From the NCBI RefSeq assembly GCF_000024265.1, contig NC_013204.1, forward strand, positions 2,220,180 to 2,284,179: a stretch of DNA of 64,000 bases. The letters are read 5' to 3'. The notes under the pieces are model-generated. The model made no database searches. It had not been told where the DNA came from and was given only the letters and a program-made list of their open reading frames with translations. Position numbers and translations under genes: made by a program. The stretch comes from Eggerthella lenta DSM 2243 (lineage in GTDB: Bacteria > Actinomycetota > Coriobacteriia > Coriobacteriales > Eggerthellaceae). Below, piece by piece: positions 33,951-43,504 of the stretch (its first letter is position 1; each line of letters starts with the position of its first letter).

Positions 33951-34049
33951 CCAACGCGGTTTCCACGCGCGGCACCTACGAATCCAACGCGGATTACACG
34001 CGGTTCACCGACAAATCCAACGCGGTTTCTATACGATTCAAAAGAGCCG
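33951..34049 (+). repeat. 33-bp-period direct repeats
   Basis: CCAACGCGG recurs at 33951, 33984 and 34017, exactly 33 bp apart, each followed by TTTCCACGCG-like sequence. A weaker copy (CCAGCGCC) is at 33929. On the minus strand they would encode an 11-residue repeat (RVGFVG core), but no ribosome site precedes that frame. Confidence 0.65.
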
Positions 34050-34069
34050 TCGCCCCTGCAACACGAAAA

Positions 34070-34104
34070 CGCCCCCTGTGCATCTTCGGGATGCACAGGG
34101 GGCG
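34070..34104 (-). terminator. Intrinsic terminator, perfect 14-bp stem
   Basis: CGCCCCCTGTGCAT and its complement flank a CTTCGGG loop. The minus-strand tail GTTTTCGTGTTG is the more U-rich side, so it probably ends the valS-diguanylate cyclase transcript. Confidence 0.7.
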
Positions 34105-34332
34105 CAAGTAAAGCTGACTACATGAGTCCGCGATGCTTCCACCTTTGAAGCGCTCGTTGATCGCCTCCATGATGGCACCGTCCTGCGGTCGTTTCGCTCA
34201 GGATGGCAACGTGCGGAGCCCTGGCGGCTTCGTCCAGAACGACGAATCGCACGGGTTCCTTCGACAAGTGGCTCGATGGCCGAACGCCGGATCGCAAAAT
34301 CAACCGCGCACCTCGACGGCGCTCCGCACGCC

Positions 34333-35232
34333 CTAGCGCTCAACCCACCTTCGGCCGCTTTCCTTCGCCCGGTACATGGCAACGTCAGCGCGATCCAGCA
34401 GCGAGCGAACGGTGTCATCCGGCCGCACGAAGCACACGCCGCAACTTGCCGCAAGCGAGAACGACCCCGCCTCAGCCTGGAACGCATGGCGCTCGATCGC
34501 GTCGATCTCAGCGAACAGACGCTCCAGATCGCCTTCCGAAAGTCCTTTCGGCGCGCACAGCACGAACTCATCGCCGCCGAAACGTCCGACCCACCCGTCG
34601 AAAGAGCGTGAGAAACTGCGCATCTTGCTCGCGAAGTACTGCAAGGCGTCGTCGCCGGCAATATGCCCGTACGTATCGTTGATCTGCTTGAATCCATCGA
34701 TGTCGAGCAGAACCACGGCGGCCTCTCCCGCCGGCGATCCGCCACGTGCAGCCTGAACGAGAGATTCCAGCTCGTTGTTGATGAAGGTCTTGTTGTACAG
34801 CTTCGTGAACCCGTCGCGCACGGCGAGTTCGTTGAACTTCGTGATCATTTGGGTGATCTCGATGTTGTCGCGCACCTCGATGTCGGCCACCAGCAGGCTG
34901 TCCGTCACATCCTTGATCAGCTCGAGCACAAGCTCGGCGCCCTCTATGTCCATCGGCACGCTGGTTACGTGAAGCACGCGACCGTCGAGGTACTCGATCT
35001 TGAACACGGCGTCCTGCATCGTCAGGCAAGCGCGCGACGAGCAGTTGAGACACGGATCGTCCTGGTTCCACAGCTGGTAGCAGGGACCGTCGACCTCGAT
35101 CAGACGATCCCCATCGCGGTCGTACGCGAACACCCGGTGGTCGCGCGGATCGACCAACCGGTAATAATCGAATCTCAGCAGGTCGGTCGCGGCGCTCGCA
35201 ACCTCAGGATGGATGCTCGCGTACGGGAACAC
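34333..35232 (-). CDS. Diguanylate cyclase (GGDEF)
   Basis: 299-aa soluble enzyme making cyclic di-GMP from two GTP. Residues 1-120 form a PAS-like sensor carrying four cysteines (51, 61, 64, 69) in the pattern CxxCxxxxC, which could bind a metal or sense redox state. A helix links to the GGDEF domain with DIDGFKQINDTYGH and an intact GGDEF at 219-223. The RSFD at 209-212 is one residue out of register for a product-inhibition I-site. The GTG start lies 3 nt after the valS stop, implying coupling. Confidence 0.9.
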   Translation of the reverse strand: MFPYASIHPEVASAATDLLRFDYYRLVDPRDHRVFAYDRDGDRLIEVDGPCYQLWNQDDPCLNCSSRACLTMQDAVFKIEYLDGRVLHVTSVPMDIEGAELVLELIKDVTDSLLVADIEVRDNIEITQMITKFNELAVRDGFTKLYNKTFINNELESLVQAARGGSPAGEAAVVLLDIDGFKQINDTYGHIAGDDALQYFASKMRSFSRSFDGWVGRFGGDEFVLCAPKGLSEGDLERLFAEIDAIERHAFQAEAGSFSLAASCGVCFVRPDDTVRSLLDRADVAMYRAKESGRRWVER

Positions 35233-35235
35233 AGG

Positions 35236-37917
35236 CTACCCCAGCTCCGCCAGCTGCGCTTCCACGCGAGCCAGCTTGTCGGTCATCTCGGCATGCTTGG
35301 CGCGATCCTTCTCCACGATCTCGGGCGCGGCCTTCGCCAAAAAGCCCGGGTTCGACAGCTTCTTGCCCAGCTTCGCGGCGTCGGCGGCCAGCTTCACGCG
35401 CTCCTTCTCCAGGCGGGCGCGCTCGGCTTCAAAGTCCACCAGGCCCGACAGCACGATGTACACCTCGAGGCCCGGCGCCAGCGTCACGCTGGACTCGGCC
35501 GGCTTCTCCACGTCGGCGGCCATCTGAAGCGAGGCCACATTGCCCATGCCCTCGATCAGCCCGCGCTGCGCCTCCAAGCGCGCGATGTCGTCCTCCCCCG
35601 CTTTCACGGCCACGGCCAGCTGCGTCTTCGGCGAGATGCCGTAGCGGGCGCGCGTGCTGCGGATGGCCGATACCGTCTCGCACACCATGTCGATGGCACG
35701 CTCGGCATCCGCGTCCACGTACTGCGCCAGCGCATCGGCATCGGGCCATGCGGCCACGATGAGGTACGGCGCCTCCGTGCGGTCGATAGGCAGCTGCTGA
35801 TAGATCTCTTCCGTCACGAACGGCATGATGGGGTGCAGCAGGCGCAGCGCCTGGTCGAGCACGAACACGAGGTTACGCTGGCACGCCGCGCGATCCTCAG
35901 GCGAGCCGTTCAGGCGCGCCTTCGAAAACTCGATGTACCAGTCGCAGAACTCGTTCCAGAAGAACGAGAACAGCTCGCGCGTGATCTCGCCGAACTCGAA
36001 GTTCCCGTACGCCTCGTCGACGCGGGCCACGAGCCCCGCCAGGCGCGAGAATATCCAACGGTCGGCCGGCGTCACGGGCTCGGGCGCGCCCGGCACGTAG
36101 TCGTCGAGGTTCATCGTCACGAAGCGCGCCGCGTTGCGGATCTTGTTCGCGAAATTGCGCGAGCTTTCCAGCTTCGCCTCGTTGAACTTGAGGTCCTGCG
36201 CACCCGTCACCTGCATGAGCAGGCCGAAGCGCATGCCGTCGGCTCCGTAGTCCTCCATGAGGCGCAGCGGGTCCACGCCGTTGCCGCGGCTCTTCGACAT
36301 GGGCTTGCCGTCGGCGGCCATCACCGTGGGATGGATGATGACGTGCTCGAACGGGATGCGATCGGTGCAGTACATGGATGCCATCACCATGCGCGCCACC
36401 CACAAGCCCATGATGTCGCGAGCCGTGGACAGCACCTGGGTGGGATACGCCTGCTTCATCTGCGGCGCGTCCATGCCCTCCTCGGTCCAGCCCATCGTGG
36501 CGAACGGCCACAGCTGCGACGAGAACCACGTGTCCAGCACGTCCTCGTCCTGGCGCACGGGCTTCCCGCACACGGGGCACGTCTCGACGTCCTCCACCGA
36601 CGCGTCCTCCCAGCCGCACTCGTCGCAGTAGAACATGGGGATGCGGTGGCCCCACCACAGCTGGCGCGAGATGCACCAGTCCTTGAGGTTGTCCAGCCAG
36701 TCGAGGTACACCTGCTTCCAGCGCTCGGGGTGGAACTGGATGGAGCCGTCCTCCACCACGCGCGCCGCGTCCTGCTTGAGGCCGTCCACGGCCACGAACC
36801 ACTGCTCGGACTCCCAGGGCTCGAGCTTCGTGTGGCAGCGGTAGCACGTCATGACGGAGTGGTCGTGGTCCTCCACCTTCTCCAGCAAGCCCAGCTCGTC
36901 GAACGCGGCCACGACGGCTTCGCGGGCCTCGTCGCGGTCCATGCCGCTGAACGCGCCGAAGCCGTCCACCACGTGCGCGGTCTCGTCGAAGATATTGATG
37001 CGCTCGAGGCCGTTGCGCTCGCCCATCGCCCAGTCGTTCGGGTCGTGCGCGGGCGTGGTCTTCACGCAGCCGGTACCGAACTCCCTGTCCACGTGCCAGT
37101 CGGCGAAGATGGGGATCTCGCGGTCGACGAGCGGCAGTTTCACCGTCTTGCCCACGAGGTGCTTGAAGCGCTCGTCCTTCGGGTTCACCGCCACGCCCGT
37201 GTCGCCGAGCATCGTCTCGGGGCGCGTCGTGGCCACCACGAGGTACTCCAGGCCGTCCTCGGGCTCGGTCAGCGGGTAGCGCAGGTACCACAGGTGCCCC
37301 GCCTCGTCCACGTACTCGGCCTCGTCGTCGGAGATGGACGTCGTGCAGTGGGGGCACCAGTTCACGATGCGCTTGCCCTTGTAGATGAGGTCGTCGTGGT
37401 ACCAGTCCACGAACAGCTTGCGCACGGCCTTCACGTAGGCCGGCTCCAGCGTGAAGTGCTCGTCGGCGTAGTCGCACGAGCAGCCCATGCCCTTGATCTG
37501 GTTCACGATGGTGGTGCCGTACTCCTTGTACCAGTCGTAGCACGCCTCGATGAACGCCTCGCGGCCGATTTCCAAACGGCTGATGCCCTGGTCGGCCAGC
37601 TTCTTGTCCACCTTGGTCTGCGTGGAGATGCCGGCGTGGTCGGTGCCGAGGATCCAGCGCGTGGGACGGCCCTGCATGCGGGCGCGGCGGATGCACGTGT
37701 CCTGGATGGTGTCGTTGAGGGCGTGGCCCATGTGCAGCACGCCCGTGATGTTCGGCGGCGGGATGACGATGGTGTAGGGCTGCCCCGTGCCCGCGCCCAG
37801 CTCGGGCGTGCGCTGGAAGTAGCCCGCGTCCATCCACGCGTCGAAAAGCGGGCGCTCGTGGGCGGCGAAGTCGTAGTCGATCTTCTTGCCGCTCTTGTCG
37901 TTCGTGTTATCGGCCAT
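35236..37917 (-). CDS. valS: Valine--tRNA ligase
   Basis: 893-aa class I synthetase. HIGH signature in PPNITGVLHMGHALND (about 45-60), CP1 editing domain with TTRPETMLGDTGVAVNP, KMSKS loop in GKPMSKSRGNGVDPLRLM, anticodon-binding helical bundle, and a C-terminal tRNA-binding coiled coil (DFEAERARLEKERVKLAADAAKLGKKL). The ATG at 37917 is preceded by GAAAGAG; the upstream alternative lacks a ribosome site. About 100 bp follow clpX. Confidence 0.97.
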   Translation of the reverse strand: MADNTNDKSGKKIDYDFAAHERPLFDAWMDAGYFQRTPELGAGTGQPYTIVIPPPNITGVLHMGHALNDTIQDTCIRRARMQGRPTRWILGTDHAGISTQTKVDKKLADQGISRLEIGREAFIEACYDWYKEYGTTIVNQIKGMGCSCDYADEHFTLEPAYVKAVRKLFVDWYHDDLIYKGKRIVNWCPHCTTSISDDEAEYVDEAGHLWYLRYPLTEPEDGLEYLVVATTRPETMLGDTGVAVNPKDERFKHLVGKTVKLPLVDREIPIFADWHVDREFGTGCVKTTPAHDPNDWAMGERNGLERINIFDETAHVVDGFGAFSGMDRDEAREAVVAAFDELGLLEKVEDHDHSVMTCYRCHTKLEPWESEQWFVAVDGLKQDAARVVEDGSIQFHPERWKQVYLDWLDNLKDWCISRQLWWGHRIPMFYCDECGWEDASVEDVETCPVCGKPVRQDEDVLDTWFSSQLWPFATMGWTEEGMDAPQMKQAYPTQVLSTARDIMGLWVARMVMASMYCTDRIPFEHVIIHPTVMAADGKPMSKSRGNGVDPLRLMEDYGADGMRFGLLMQVTGAQDLKFNEAKLESSRNFANKIRNAARFVTMNLDDYVPGAPEPVTPADRWIFSRLAGLVARVDEAYGNFEFGEITRELFSFFWNEFCDWYIEFSKARLNGSPEDRAACQRNLVFVLDQALRLLHPIMPFVTEEIYQQLPIDRTEAPYLIVAAWPDADALAQYVDADAERAIDMVCETVSAIRSTRARYGISPKTQLAVAVKAGEDDIARLEAQRGLIEGMGNVASLQMAADVEKPAESSVTLAPGLEVYIVLSGLVDFEAERARLEKERVKLAADAAKLGKKLSNPGFLAKAAPEIVEKDRAKHAEMTDKLARVEAQLAELG

Positions 37918-38013
37918 GATCTGCTCTTTCGTCCTCAAAGTCTCTCAAACCGAAAAGCGGGCGCGCCGCTCGTCCGCGATCCGCCCGCTCGTTTACCGTA
38001 TCCTGCGCCCGCG

Positions 38014-39429
38014 CTACGCGCTTTGCAGGCTTGCCGCATCGCCCGCCGGAAGAGCTTCCGCCCCGTCCGTCGGCTCGATGTCGGGCTTTGTCTCCCCCGT
38101 GATGTCCGTCGCACGGATGGTCACCGTCGACGGGCCTTTCTGCTCGGGCAGGTCGTACATCACGTCCTGCAGCACGCGCTCGCAGATGGAGCGCAGACCG
38201 CGGGCGCCCGTGCCGTGCTCCACCGCTTCGTGAGCGATGGCTTTCAAGGCTTCCGGCTCGAACGTCAGCACGGAATCCTCGAACTCGAACATCTTGGTGT
38301 ACTGCTTCACCAGAGCGTTCTTCGGCTCGGTGAGGATGCGCACGAGATCTTCCTCGGAAAGCTCGTTGAGCGACGTCACCACGGGGATGCGCCCCACGAA
38401 CTCGGGGATCATGCCGTACTTGTTCAGATCCTCCGGCAGCACGCGCGCCAAAAGCTCGGCCTCGGCGTGCTTCTTGCTCTCGGGCAGCTCGGCGTTGAAG
38501 CCCAGGCCCTTCTTGCCCACGCGGTCGGCGATGATGTCGGCAAGCCCGACAAACGCGCCGCCCAGGATGAACAGGATGTTCGTGGTGTCGATATGGATGA
38601 GCTCCTGCTGCGGGTGCTTGCGGCCGCCCTGCGGCGGCACGCTGGCCTCCGTGCCCTCCACGATCTTCAGCAGCGCCTGCTGCACGCCCTCGCCCGACAC
38701 GTCGCGCGTGATGGACAGGTTCTCGGCCTTGCGGGCCACCTTGTCGATCTCGTCGATGTAGATGATGCCGATCTCGGCGCGCGGGATATCGAAGTCGGCC
38801 GCGGTCATGAGCTTGAGCAGGATGTTCTCCACATCCTCGCCCACGTAGCCCGCCTCGGTGAGGGTGGTGGCGTCGGCGATGGCGAACGGCACGCGCAACG
38901 TGCGGGCCAGCGTCTGCGCAAGCAGCGTCTTGCCCGAGCCCGTGGGACCCAGAAGCATGATGTTGCTCTTCGCCAGCTCCACGTCGCCGTCTACGGCGTC
39001 CGCGCCCAGGCTGATGCGCTTGTAGTGGTTGTACACCGCCACCGACAGCGCGCGCTTCGCCTGCTCCTGACCCACCACGTGCTCGGAGAGCTCGGCGTAC
39101 AGCTCGTGGGGCGTGGGCAGGTCGGCCAGCACGTCCTCCGGCGCCGGATCGGCGACCGAAGCCGTCACGACCCCGTCGCCCACCCGCGCGTGACGGCCCT
39201 CCTCGGCGTGGGAGAAGCCCTCCGCCATTGCTGCCTCGTCGTGGCCCGGAACGCTCAGCCCCAGGTCGCGCATCATGGCATCGGCGCACACGGAGATGCA
39301 CTCGTCGCAGATGTAGATGCCGTTCGGCCCCGATATCATGGCCGCCACCTGATGCGGCTGCTTGCCGCAGAAGGCGCAGGCGATATCGGCGTCTCGGCCT
39401 TCGAATTCGTCGTCGCGTCTGTCGTTCAT
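38014..39429 (-). CDS. clpX: ATP-dependent Clp protease ATP-binding subunit ClpX
   Basis: 471-aa AAA+ unfoldase that recognises substrates and feeds them to ClpP. The N-terminal zinc-binding domain has CAFC and CDEC about 20 residues apart (14-40). Walker A is [17 protein letters not shown]; Walker B is IIYIDEIDK; the RKH-type pore and IGF-like loop ([10 protein letters not shown] region) follow. The C-terminal ~35 residues are a low-complexity tail. ATG at 39429; 17 bp after clpP, same operon. Confidence 0.97.
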   Translation of the reverse strand: MNDRRDDEFEGRDADIACAFCGKQPHQVAAMISGPNGIYICDECISVCADAMMRDLGLSVPGHDEAAMAEGFSHAEEGRHARVGDGVVTASVADPAPEDVLADLPTPHELYAELSEHVVGQEQAKRALSVAVYNHYKRISLGADAVDGDVELAKSNIMLLGPTGSGKTLLAQTLARTLRVPFAIADATTLTEAGYVGEDVENILLKLMTAADFDIPRAEIGIIYIDEIDKVARKAENLSITRDVSGEGVQQALLKIVEGTEASVPPQGGRKHPQQELIHIDTTNILFILGGAFVGLADIIADRVGKKGLGFNAELPESKKHAEAELLARVLPEDLNKYGMIPEFVGRIPVVTSLNELSEEDLVRILTEPKNALVKQYTKMFEFEDSVLTFEPEALKAIAHEAVEHGTGARGLRSICERVLQDVMYDLPEQKGPSTVTIRATDITGETKPDIEPTDGAEALPAGDAASLQSA

Positions 39430-39446
39430 GTATCCTGTTCGCTTCT

Positions 39447-40070
39447 CTACTCGTCGGTGCTCGGCGCAACCGCGCGCGAGGTGGTGATGCGGTCGACCAG
39501 GCCGTAGGCGACGGCCTCTTCGGCGGTCATGTAGTTGTCGCGCTCGGTGTCGTTCTGGATGGTCTCCAGCGTCTGGCCCGTGTTGTCCGCGAGGATCTTG
39601 TTCAGGCGGTTGCGGGTCTTCAGCATAAAGTCGGCCACGATGGCGATCTCGGTCTGCTGGCCCTGCGCGCCGCCGGACGGCTGGTGGATGAGCACCATGG
39701 AGTTCGGCAGGCACAGGCGCTTGCCCTTGGCGCCGTTGGACAGCAGCACGGCGGCCATAGAGGCGCACTCGCCCAGGCAGATGGTGGACACATCGCACTT
39801 GATGAAGTCCATCGTGTCAAGGATGGCAAGACCCGCGGTCACCGAGCCGCCCGGCGAGTTGATGTACAGGGAGATGTCCTTGTCCGGATCGGCGCTCTCG
39901 AGGTGCAGCAGCTGCGCCACCACAGAGTTGGCCACGTTGTCGTCGATCTGCTCGCCCAGGAAGATAACGCGATCGTTGAGCAGGCGGGAGTAGATGTCGT
40001 AGCTGCGCTCGCCGCGCGGGGACTGCTCGATAACGTAGGGAATCAGTGCTGATTTGGGATCAAAGCTCAT
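39447..40070 (-). CDS. clpP: ATP-dependent Clp protease proteolytic subunit
   Basis: 207-aa serine peptidase forming the tetradecameric chamber. The catalytic serine is in [11 protein letters not shown] (about Ser98), the histidine in [10 protein letters not shown] (about 123), and the aspartate in the NDTERDNYM region. The N-terminal processing region and [13 protein letters not shown] substrate strand are present. Co-transcribed with clpX and probably with tig upstream, the usual tig-clpP-clpX order. Confidence 0.97.
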   Translation of the reverse strand: MSFDPKSALIPYVIEQSPRGERSYDIYSRLLNDRVIFLGEQIDDNVANSVVAQLLHLESADPDKDISLYINSPGGSVTAGLAILDTMDFIKCDVSTICLGECASMAAVLLSNGAKGKRLCLPNSMVLIHQPSGGAQGQQTEIAIVADFMLKTRNRLNKILADNTGQTLETIQNDTERDNYMTAEEAVAYGLVDRITTSRAVAPSTDE

Positions 40071-40234
40071 AAGGTTGCCTCGCTTGTCTCTTGCGGCCGC
40101 TCGGCGGCCTGCTTGCGTTTATGCCATAGTGAGGTTTATCGCTGCGCTGTGCAAGGCCGGGGTACCGTTTCGTTACCTCGAGCCGCCCGACGACGCGCGG
40201 ATGCGCGGCCGGACGGCTCGATGTGCTCACGGTG

Positions 40235-41722
40235 CTATTCTGCGTCGTCGGCCTTGGCCTCGACGTCCTCGTCCTTCTTCGCAGCCTTCTTCGGAGCGGC
40301 CTTCTTGGCGGGCTTCTTCGCGGGCTCGTCGCCTGCGGCCTCGTCCTTCTTGGCCGTCTTCTTGGCCGCAGCCTTCTTGGCCGGCTTCTTTTCCTCGTCC
40401 TTCTTCTTCGAGAGGTCGAGCTCGGTCACGACGGCCTTGTCCATGATGTCCTTCACGGCCTTCGTGCGGATCACGCCCTGGCGCACCATGTGCAGCTGGC
40501 CGTTCGAGCGCCACTCGGCCTCCAGAGCCGCGGGATCCTCGACGCCGCTCTTCACGAACTCCTCGGTGACCTCCTCGGCCGTAGCCTCCATGCCGAAGTG
40601 GCGGGCCCACGCGTCAAGCGCGAGATCCTGCTTGGACATGTCCTCGGCCTGCTTCTTCACGTCCTCCTTGAACTGGTCGGGCGTGATGCCTTGCTGGGCG
40701 AGGTACACGTCGAAGGTCATGCCCTGGCTCTGCAGCTGCTGGAAGAAGTCCTGGATCAAGCTGGCCTCCGCGTCCTCCAGCATGGCCTCGGGGACGTCGC
40801 CCTCCACGCGCTCGGCGAGCGCGTACAGGCAGGCGTTCTCCTTCAGGCGCGGCATCATGTCGGCCTTCTGGCTGGTGACGGACTCGGCGATGCGCGCACG
40901 CAGGTCCTCGACGCTTTCGAAGCCCATCTGCTCCTTGGCCCACTCGTCGTTGACCTCGGGAACGATCTTCTTCTTGACGACCTTGACCTCGACCTCGAAG
41001 TTAATCTTCTCGGTCTTGCCGGCCAGCGCGGACAGCATGATGGGCGGATCGGCGGGCATGTCCAGCGTGAACGTAGCGGTCTGGCCCTTCTTCAGGCCCA
41101 CCAGCTGCTCGTCGAACTCGGCCGGGAACAGGTTCGCGCCCAAGCCGTAGGGACGGTTCTCGGTCGTGAGCGACGGAATCTCCTCGCCCTTGTCGTCGGT
41201 GGCCTTCATGGCCAGGTCGATATAGCTGTCTTCCTTCACCTTCGTGGCGGCGGAAGCGTCCTCGAACGAGTAGTAGTGCTCGCGCAGGGCGTCGATCTGC
41301 TCGTCGATCTCGGCGTCGGTCGTGCCTTCGGCGGGCAGCTCGATCTCGACGGGCTCGTAGCTGGAGATCTCGATCTCGGGCTTCACCGTGACGGTGAACG
41401 AGAAGGTGTAGGGCTTGCCGGCCTCGACGAGGTCCGTCTCGTCGAATTCAGGCTTGGCGATGGGGTACAGGTCGCAATCGTCGATGGCGAGAGGATAGGT
41501 GCCGTTGACCACGTCGTCGGTGACCGTCGCGCGCACGGCTTCGGCGCCCAGGGCGTTGTCGATGATCGGGCGCGGGGCCTTGCCCTTGCGGAACCCGGGG
41601 AAGTTGTACTTGTTGGCGAAGTCCTTGTAGGTCTTCTTGATGCGGGCATCGATGTCCGCGGCATCGACGGTAACGGTCACTTTCGTGCGGTTATCTTCCA
41701 ATGCCTCAACTTTTGTTTCCAC
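40235..41722 (-). CDS. tig: Trigger factor with basic C-terminal tail
   Basis: Ribosome-associated chaperone and prolyl isomerase. The N-terminal ribosome-binding domain carries the signature GFRKGKAPRPII (about 48-59). The FKBP-like domain spans about 150-240 and the chaperone arms to about 430. The last ~55 residues are a Lys/Ala/Pro/Glu-rich tail (repeated KKPAKKAA) like histone H1, absent from most trigger factors. Start is read as GTG at 41722, with GGAGG eight nt upstream; the two ATGs at 41740/41737 overlap that ribosome site and have none of their own. Confidence 0.93.
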   Translation of the reverse strand: METKVEALEDNRTKVTVTVDAADIDARIKKTYKDFANKYNFPGFRKGKAPRPIIDNALGAEAVRATVTDDVVNGTYPLAIDDCDLYPIAKPEFDETDLVEAGKPYTFSFTVTVKPEIEISSYEPVEIELPAEGTTDAEIDEQIDALREHYYSFEDASAATKVKEDSYIDLAMKATDDKGEEIPSLTTENRPYGLGANLFPAEFDEQLVGLKKGQTATFTLDMPADPPIMLSALAGKTEKINFEVEVKVVKKKIVPEVNDEWAKEQMGFESVEDLRARIAESVTSQKADMMPRLKENACLYALAERVEGDVPEAMLEDAEASLIQDFFQQLQSQGMTFDVYLAQQGITPDQFKEDVKKQAEDMSKQDLALDAWARHFGMEATAEEVTEEFVKSGVEDPAALEAEWRSNGQLHMVRQGVIRTKAVKDIMDKAVVTELDLSKKKDEEKKPAKKAAAKKTAKKDEAAGDEPAKKPAKKAAPKKAAKKDEDVEAKADDAE

Positions 41723-42025
41723 GTAACTATCCTCCATCATTCATATGTCGCCTTGCGGCATCGTTCGGTGCGACTGCCTTGGCCTTCCCTTGCAGCGATG
41801 CGTTACGACCTGCAAAGCAAGCCAAGCACACCGAGACGGAATTATCGCACATATGCGCCCAGCCGGGAAGTAAAGATGAGGCAGGTTCACGAAGAACCGA
41901 CGAAACCGGGACGCAACCAGGGTGCAACGGAAACGAAACCGGAGAACCGCCCGTTGAAAATTCCGCCAGCATCGAAAGTCATGCTACCATGAGACGACTT
42001 TCGACAAGGACGCAAGGAGCCCCTT
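41723..42025. other. tig / DUF308 divergent promoter region
   Basis: 303 bp without a gene. On the minus strand an extended -10 (TGCGATAAT, at about 41844-41852) could serve tig, giving a leader of over 100 nt. The DUF308 ribosome site AAGGAG ends the region. No other structure seen. Confidence 0.45.
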
Positions 42026-42613
42026 ATGCCCCAGGACCGCACCCTCAAAGCCATCAAATCCCGCAGCCGCAGCGAGCAGGTGTCGGTGGTCTCGCTGCTG
42101 CTCCTGCCGCTTTTGGGGATGTGCTGCCTGCTGATCCCCGACACCGTCACCGACGCGCTGCCGTATCTGCTGGGAGGCCTCATGGCGGTATCGGGCGCGG
42201 CGGGCCTCGTGTACGCGGTTGCGCACGCGAGCGGCGCGCGAGCCGACGCGCGCCGCCTCGCCGAGGAGCCGGCCGTGCTGGGACGGGCCGTGGTCATGTG
42301 CGTGCTCGGCGGCGTCATCCTCGTGCAGGGACATGCCTCCATCAGCTTCGTCGGCGTGATGTGGGGCCTCCTGGGCCTGTACAAGGCCGCCGACGAGATC
42401 GACGAGGTGGTGCACGCGCTCAAGGGAAGGAGGCCCTTCGCGTTGAAGCTGGCATTCACCGTGTTCGAGATGGTGCTGGCCGTGCTGCTTATCATCAGCC
42501 CGTTCGCGAACATCGAGCACCACGTGCTGTTGCTGGGCCTGGAACTGATCGCCTACCCCTTCCGGATCGAGTCGGGCGATTCTGGCAAGCTCACCGTCGA
42601 AACGGAAGCGTAG
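42026..42613 (+). CDS. DUF308 family membrane protein (HdeD-like)
   Basis: 195-aa protein with six membrane helices in three hairpins (VVSLLLLPLLGMCCLLIP, ALPYLLGGLMAVSGAAGLVYAV, VVMCVLGGVILVQGHASISFVGVMWGLLGLY, MVLAVLLIISPFA), the topology of the HdeD/DUF308 family linked to acid or envelope stress. Function here is not established. The ATG follows AAGGAGCCCCTT. Confidence 0.8.
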   Translation: MPQDRTLKAIKSRSRSEQVSVVSLLLLPLLGMCCLLIPDTVTDALPYLLGGLMAVSGAAGLVYAVAHASGARADARRLAEEPAVLGRAVVMCVLGGVILVQGHASISFVGVMWGLLGLYKAADEIDEVVHALKGRRPFALKLAFTVFEMVLAVLLIISPFANIEHHVLLLGLELIAYPFRIESGDSGKLTVETEA

Positions 42614-42754
42614 CGCCATTGGACGGCAAGGAAGACGCCTCTTACCCGAATCTCGAAGGTTACAAATCGATTTTGCCCTCCCGCTAATCGCCCGATCACG
42701 GTATCATGAAGCCGAAAGCGAAACGCACCCGAAACGCAGCAGCCGGAGGCTTCC

Positions 42755-43117
42755 ATGCCCACCATCGATCTCAACATATTGCAGGAACGCGAGCTGGCGC
42801 GCTTGCTGGACTACGAGCGCGCAACGTGCACCGTCGACGGCGACCTCGTGTATCACTGCGCCTTCCCCTATCGCCCCGACGACGACCTGCAGGTAGAGCT
42901 CATCGCGCACGGCGCGCTCATGCAGAAAATCGACGACCGCCGCGGCACCGTGGTCACCATCACGTCGGACGGCTACTCCTACTTTCCCATGCTCAAACAG
43001 GAGGAAGAGGAGCGCAAGCGCCGCGAGCGTCGCGAAACGCGCCTCGTGGGCACCGCCGCTTTGTTCGCCGCCCTCAGCGTAGTCATAGGCTTTCTGTTGG
43101 GAAAGTTCTTCGCCTAG
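42755..43117 (+). CDS. Hypothetical C-tail-anchored protein
   Basis: 120-aa protein. About 80 soluble residues (LLDYERATCTVDGDLVYHCAFPYRPDDDLQVELIAHGALMQKI) form a mixed alpha/beta unit. A charged helix (KQEEEERKRRERRETR) and one C-terminal membrane helix (LVGTAALFAALSVVIGFLLGKFF) follow. No family recognised. GGAGG lies five nt before the ATG. Transcribed in the same direction as the DUF308 gene 140 bp upstream, possibly with it. Confidence 0.72.
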   Translation: MPTIDLNILQERELARLLDYERATCTVDGDLVYHCAFPYRPDDDLQVELIAHGALMQKIDDRRGTVVTITSDGYSYFPMLKQEEEERKRRERRETRLVGTAALFAALSVVIGFLLGKFFA

Positions 43118-43154
43118 CTCGCCCGAACGCCGAAGCTGCGAGCCTTTTTCTGCT

Positions 43155-43219
43155 CATGCACGCTTTTGTCAAGCGTATGCGGGTCCAACGATGCGTTTAG
43201 CTTGACAAAAGCGTGCATG
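43155..43219. repeat. Perfect 20-bp inverted repeat with 25-nt loop
   Basis: CATGCACGCTTTTGTCAAGC (43155-43174) and its exact reverse complement (43200-43219). It lies between the convergent 42755 gene and tRNA-Leu. There is no U-tract on either side, so it is not a typical terminator. Confidence 0.78.
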
Positions 43220-43280
43220 GGGAACGGATGCGCAGCCTTCGCTTCCCGCATTGGTCGAAGCGCGCCGCGACGTATCTTGA

Positions 43281-43365
43281 TGGTGCGGGCGAAAGGACTT
43301 GAACCTTCACGAGTTTCCCCACCAGAACCTAAATCTGGCGCGTCTGCCAATTCCGCCACGCCCGC
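43281..43365 (-). tRNA. tRNA-Leu (anticodon TAG)
   Basis: 85-nt class II tRNA. Acceptor stem GCGGGCG pairs with CGCCCGC, followed by A and encoded CCA. Anticodon stem CCAGA/TCTGG encloses loop TTTAGGT (anticodon at 43329-43331). A long variable arm (TGGGGAAACTCG) and T-arm with GTTCAAGTC are present. Reads CUN leucine codons. Confidence 0.96.
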
Positions 43366-43504
43366 ACGCGTTGCATCGCGCCCGAAAGCGCGCAGCGACC
43401 ATGATACCAAAAACGGCGGGAAAGAAAACCGTCGTCCGAACGCTTTTCGTGCGCGCGCCCTCTTTCTGCTACTATGATGCGACTCAACGGGAAAGGAACG
43501 CATC

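Larger units (their letters stand above)
33823..34332. other. Intergenic region with 33-bp repeats and a terminator
   Basis: Between toxin and diguanylate cyclase there is no convincing gene. It holds promoter sequence for higBA, a 33-bp-period direct repeat, a perfect 14-bp terminator stem, and then a fragment of the dispersed element (TTTCGCTCAGGATGGC at about 34193, CCTTCGACAAG at about 34260) in inverted orientation. Confidence 0.6.

Noticed and set aside
33951-34049. CRISPR array.
   Set aside because: Units are directly adjacent 33-bp degenerate repeats with no spacers and no cas genes anywhere in the window.
34663-39507. A 1614-codon open frame on the plus strand across valS and clpX.
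   Set aside because: It is the antisense shadow of high-GC genes: the product is His/Arg/Val/Leu-rich without domains, and valS, clpX and clpP on the minus strand are unambiguous.
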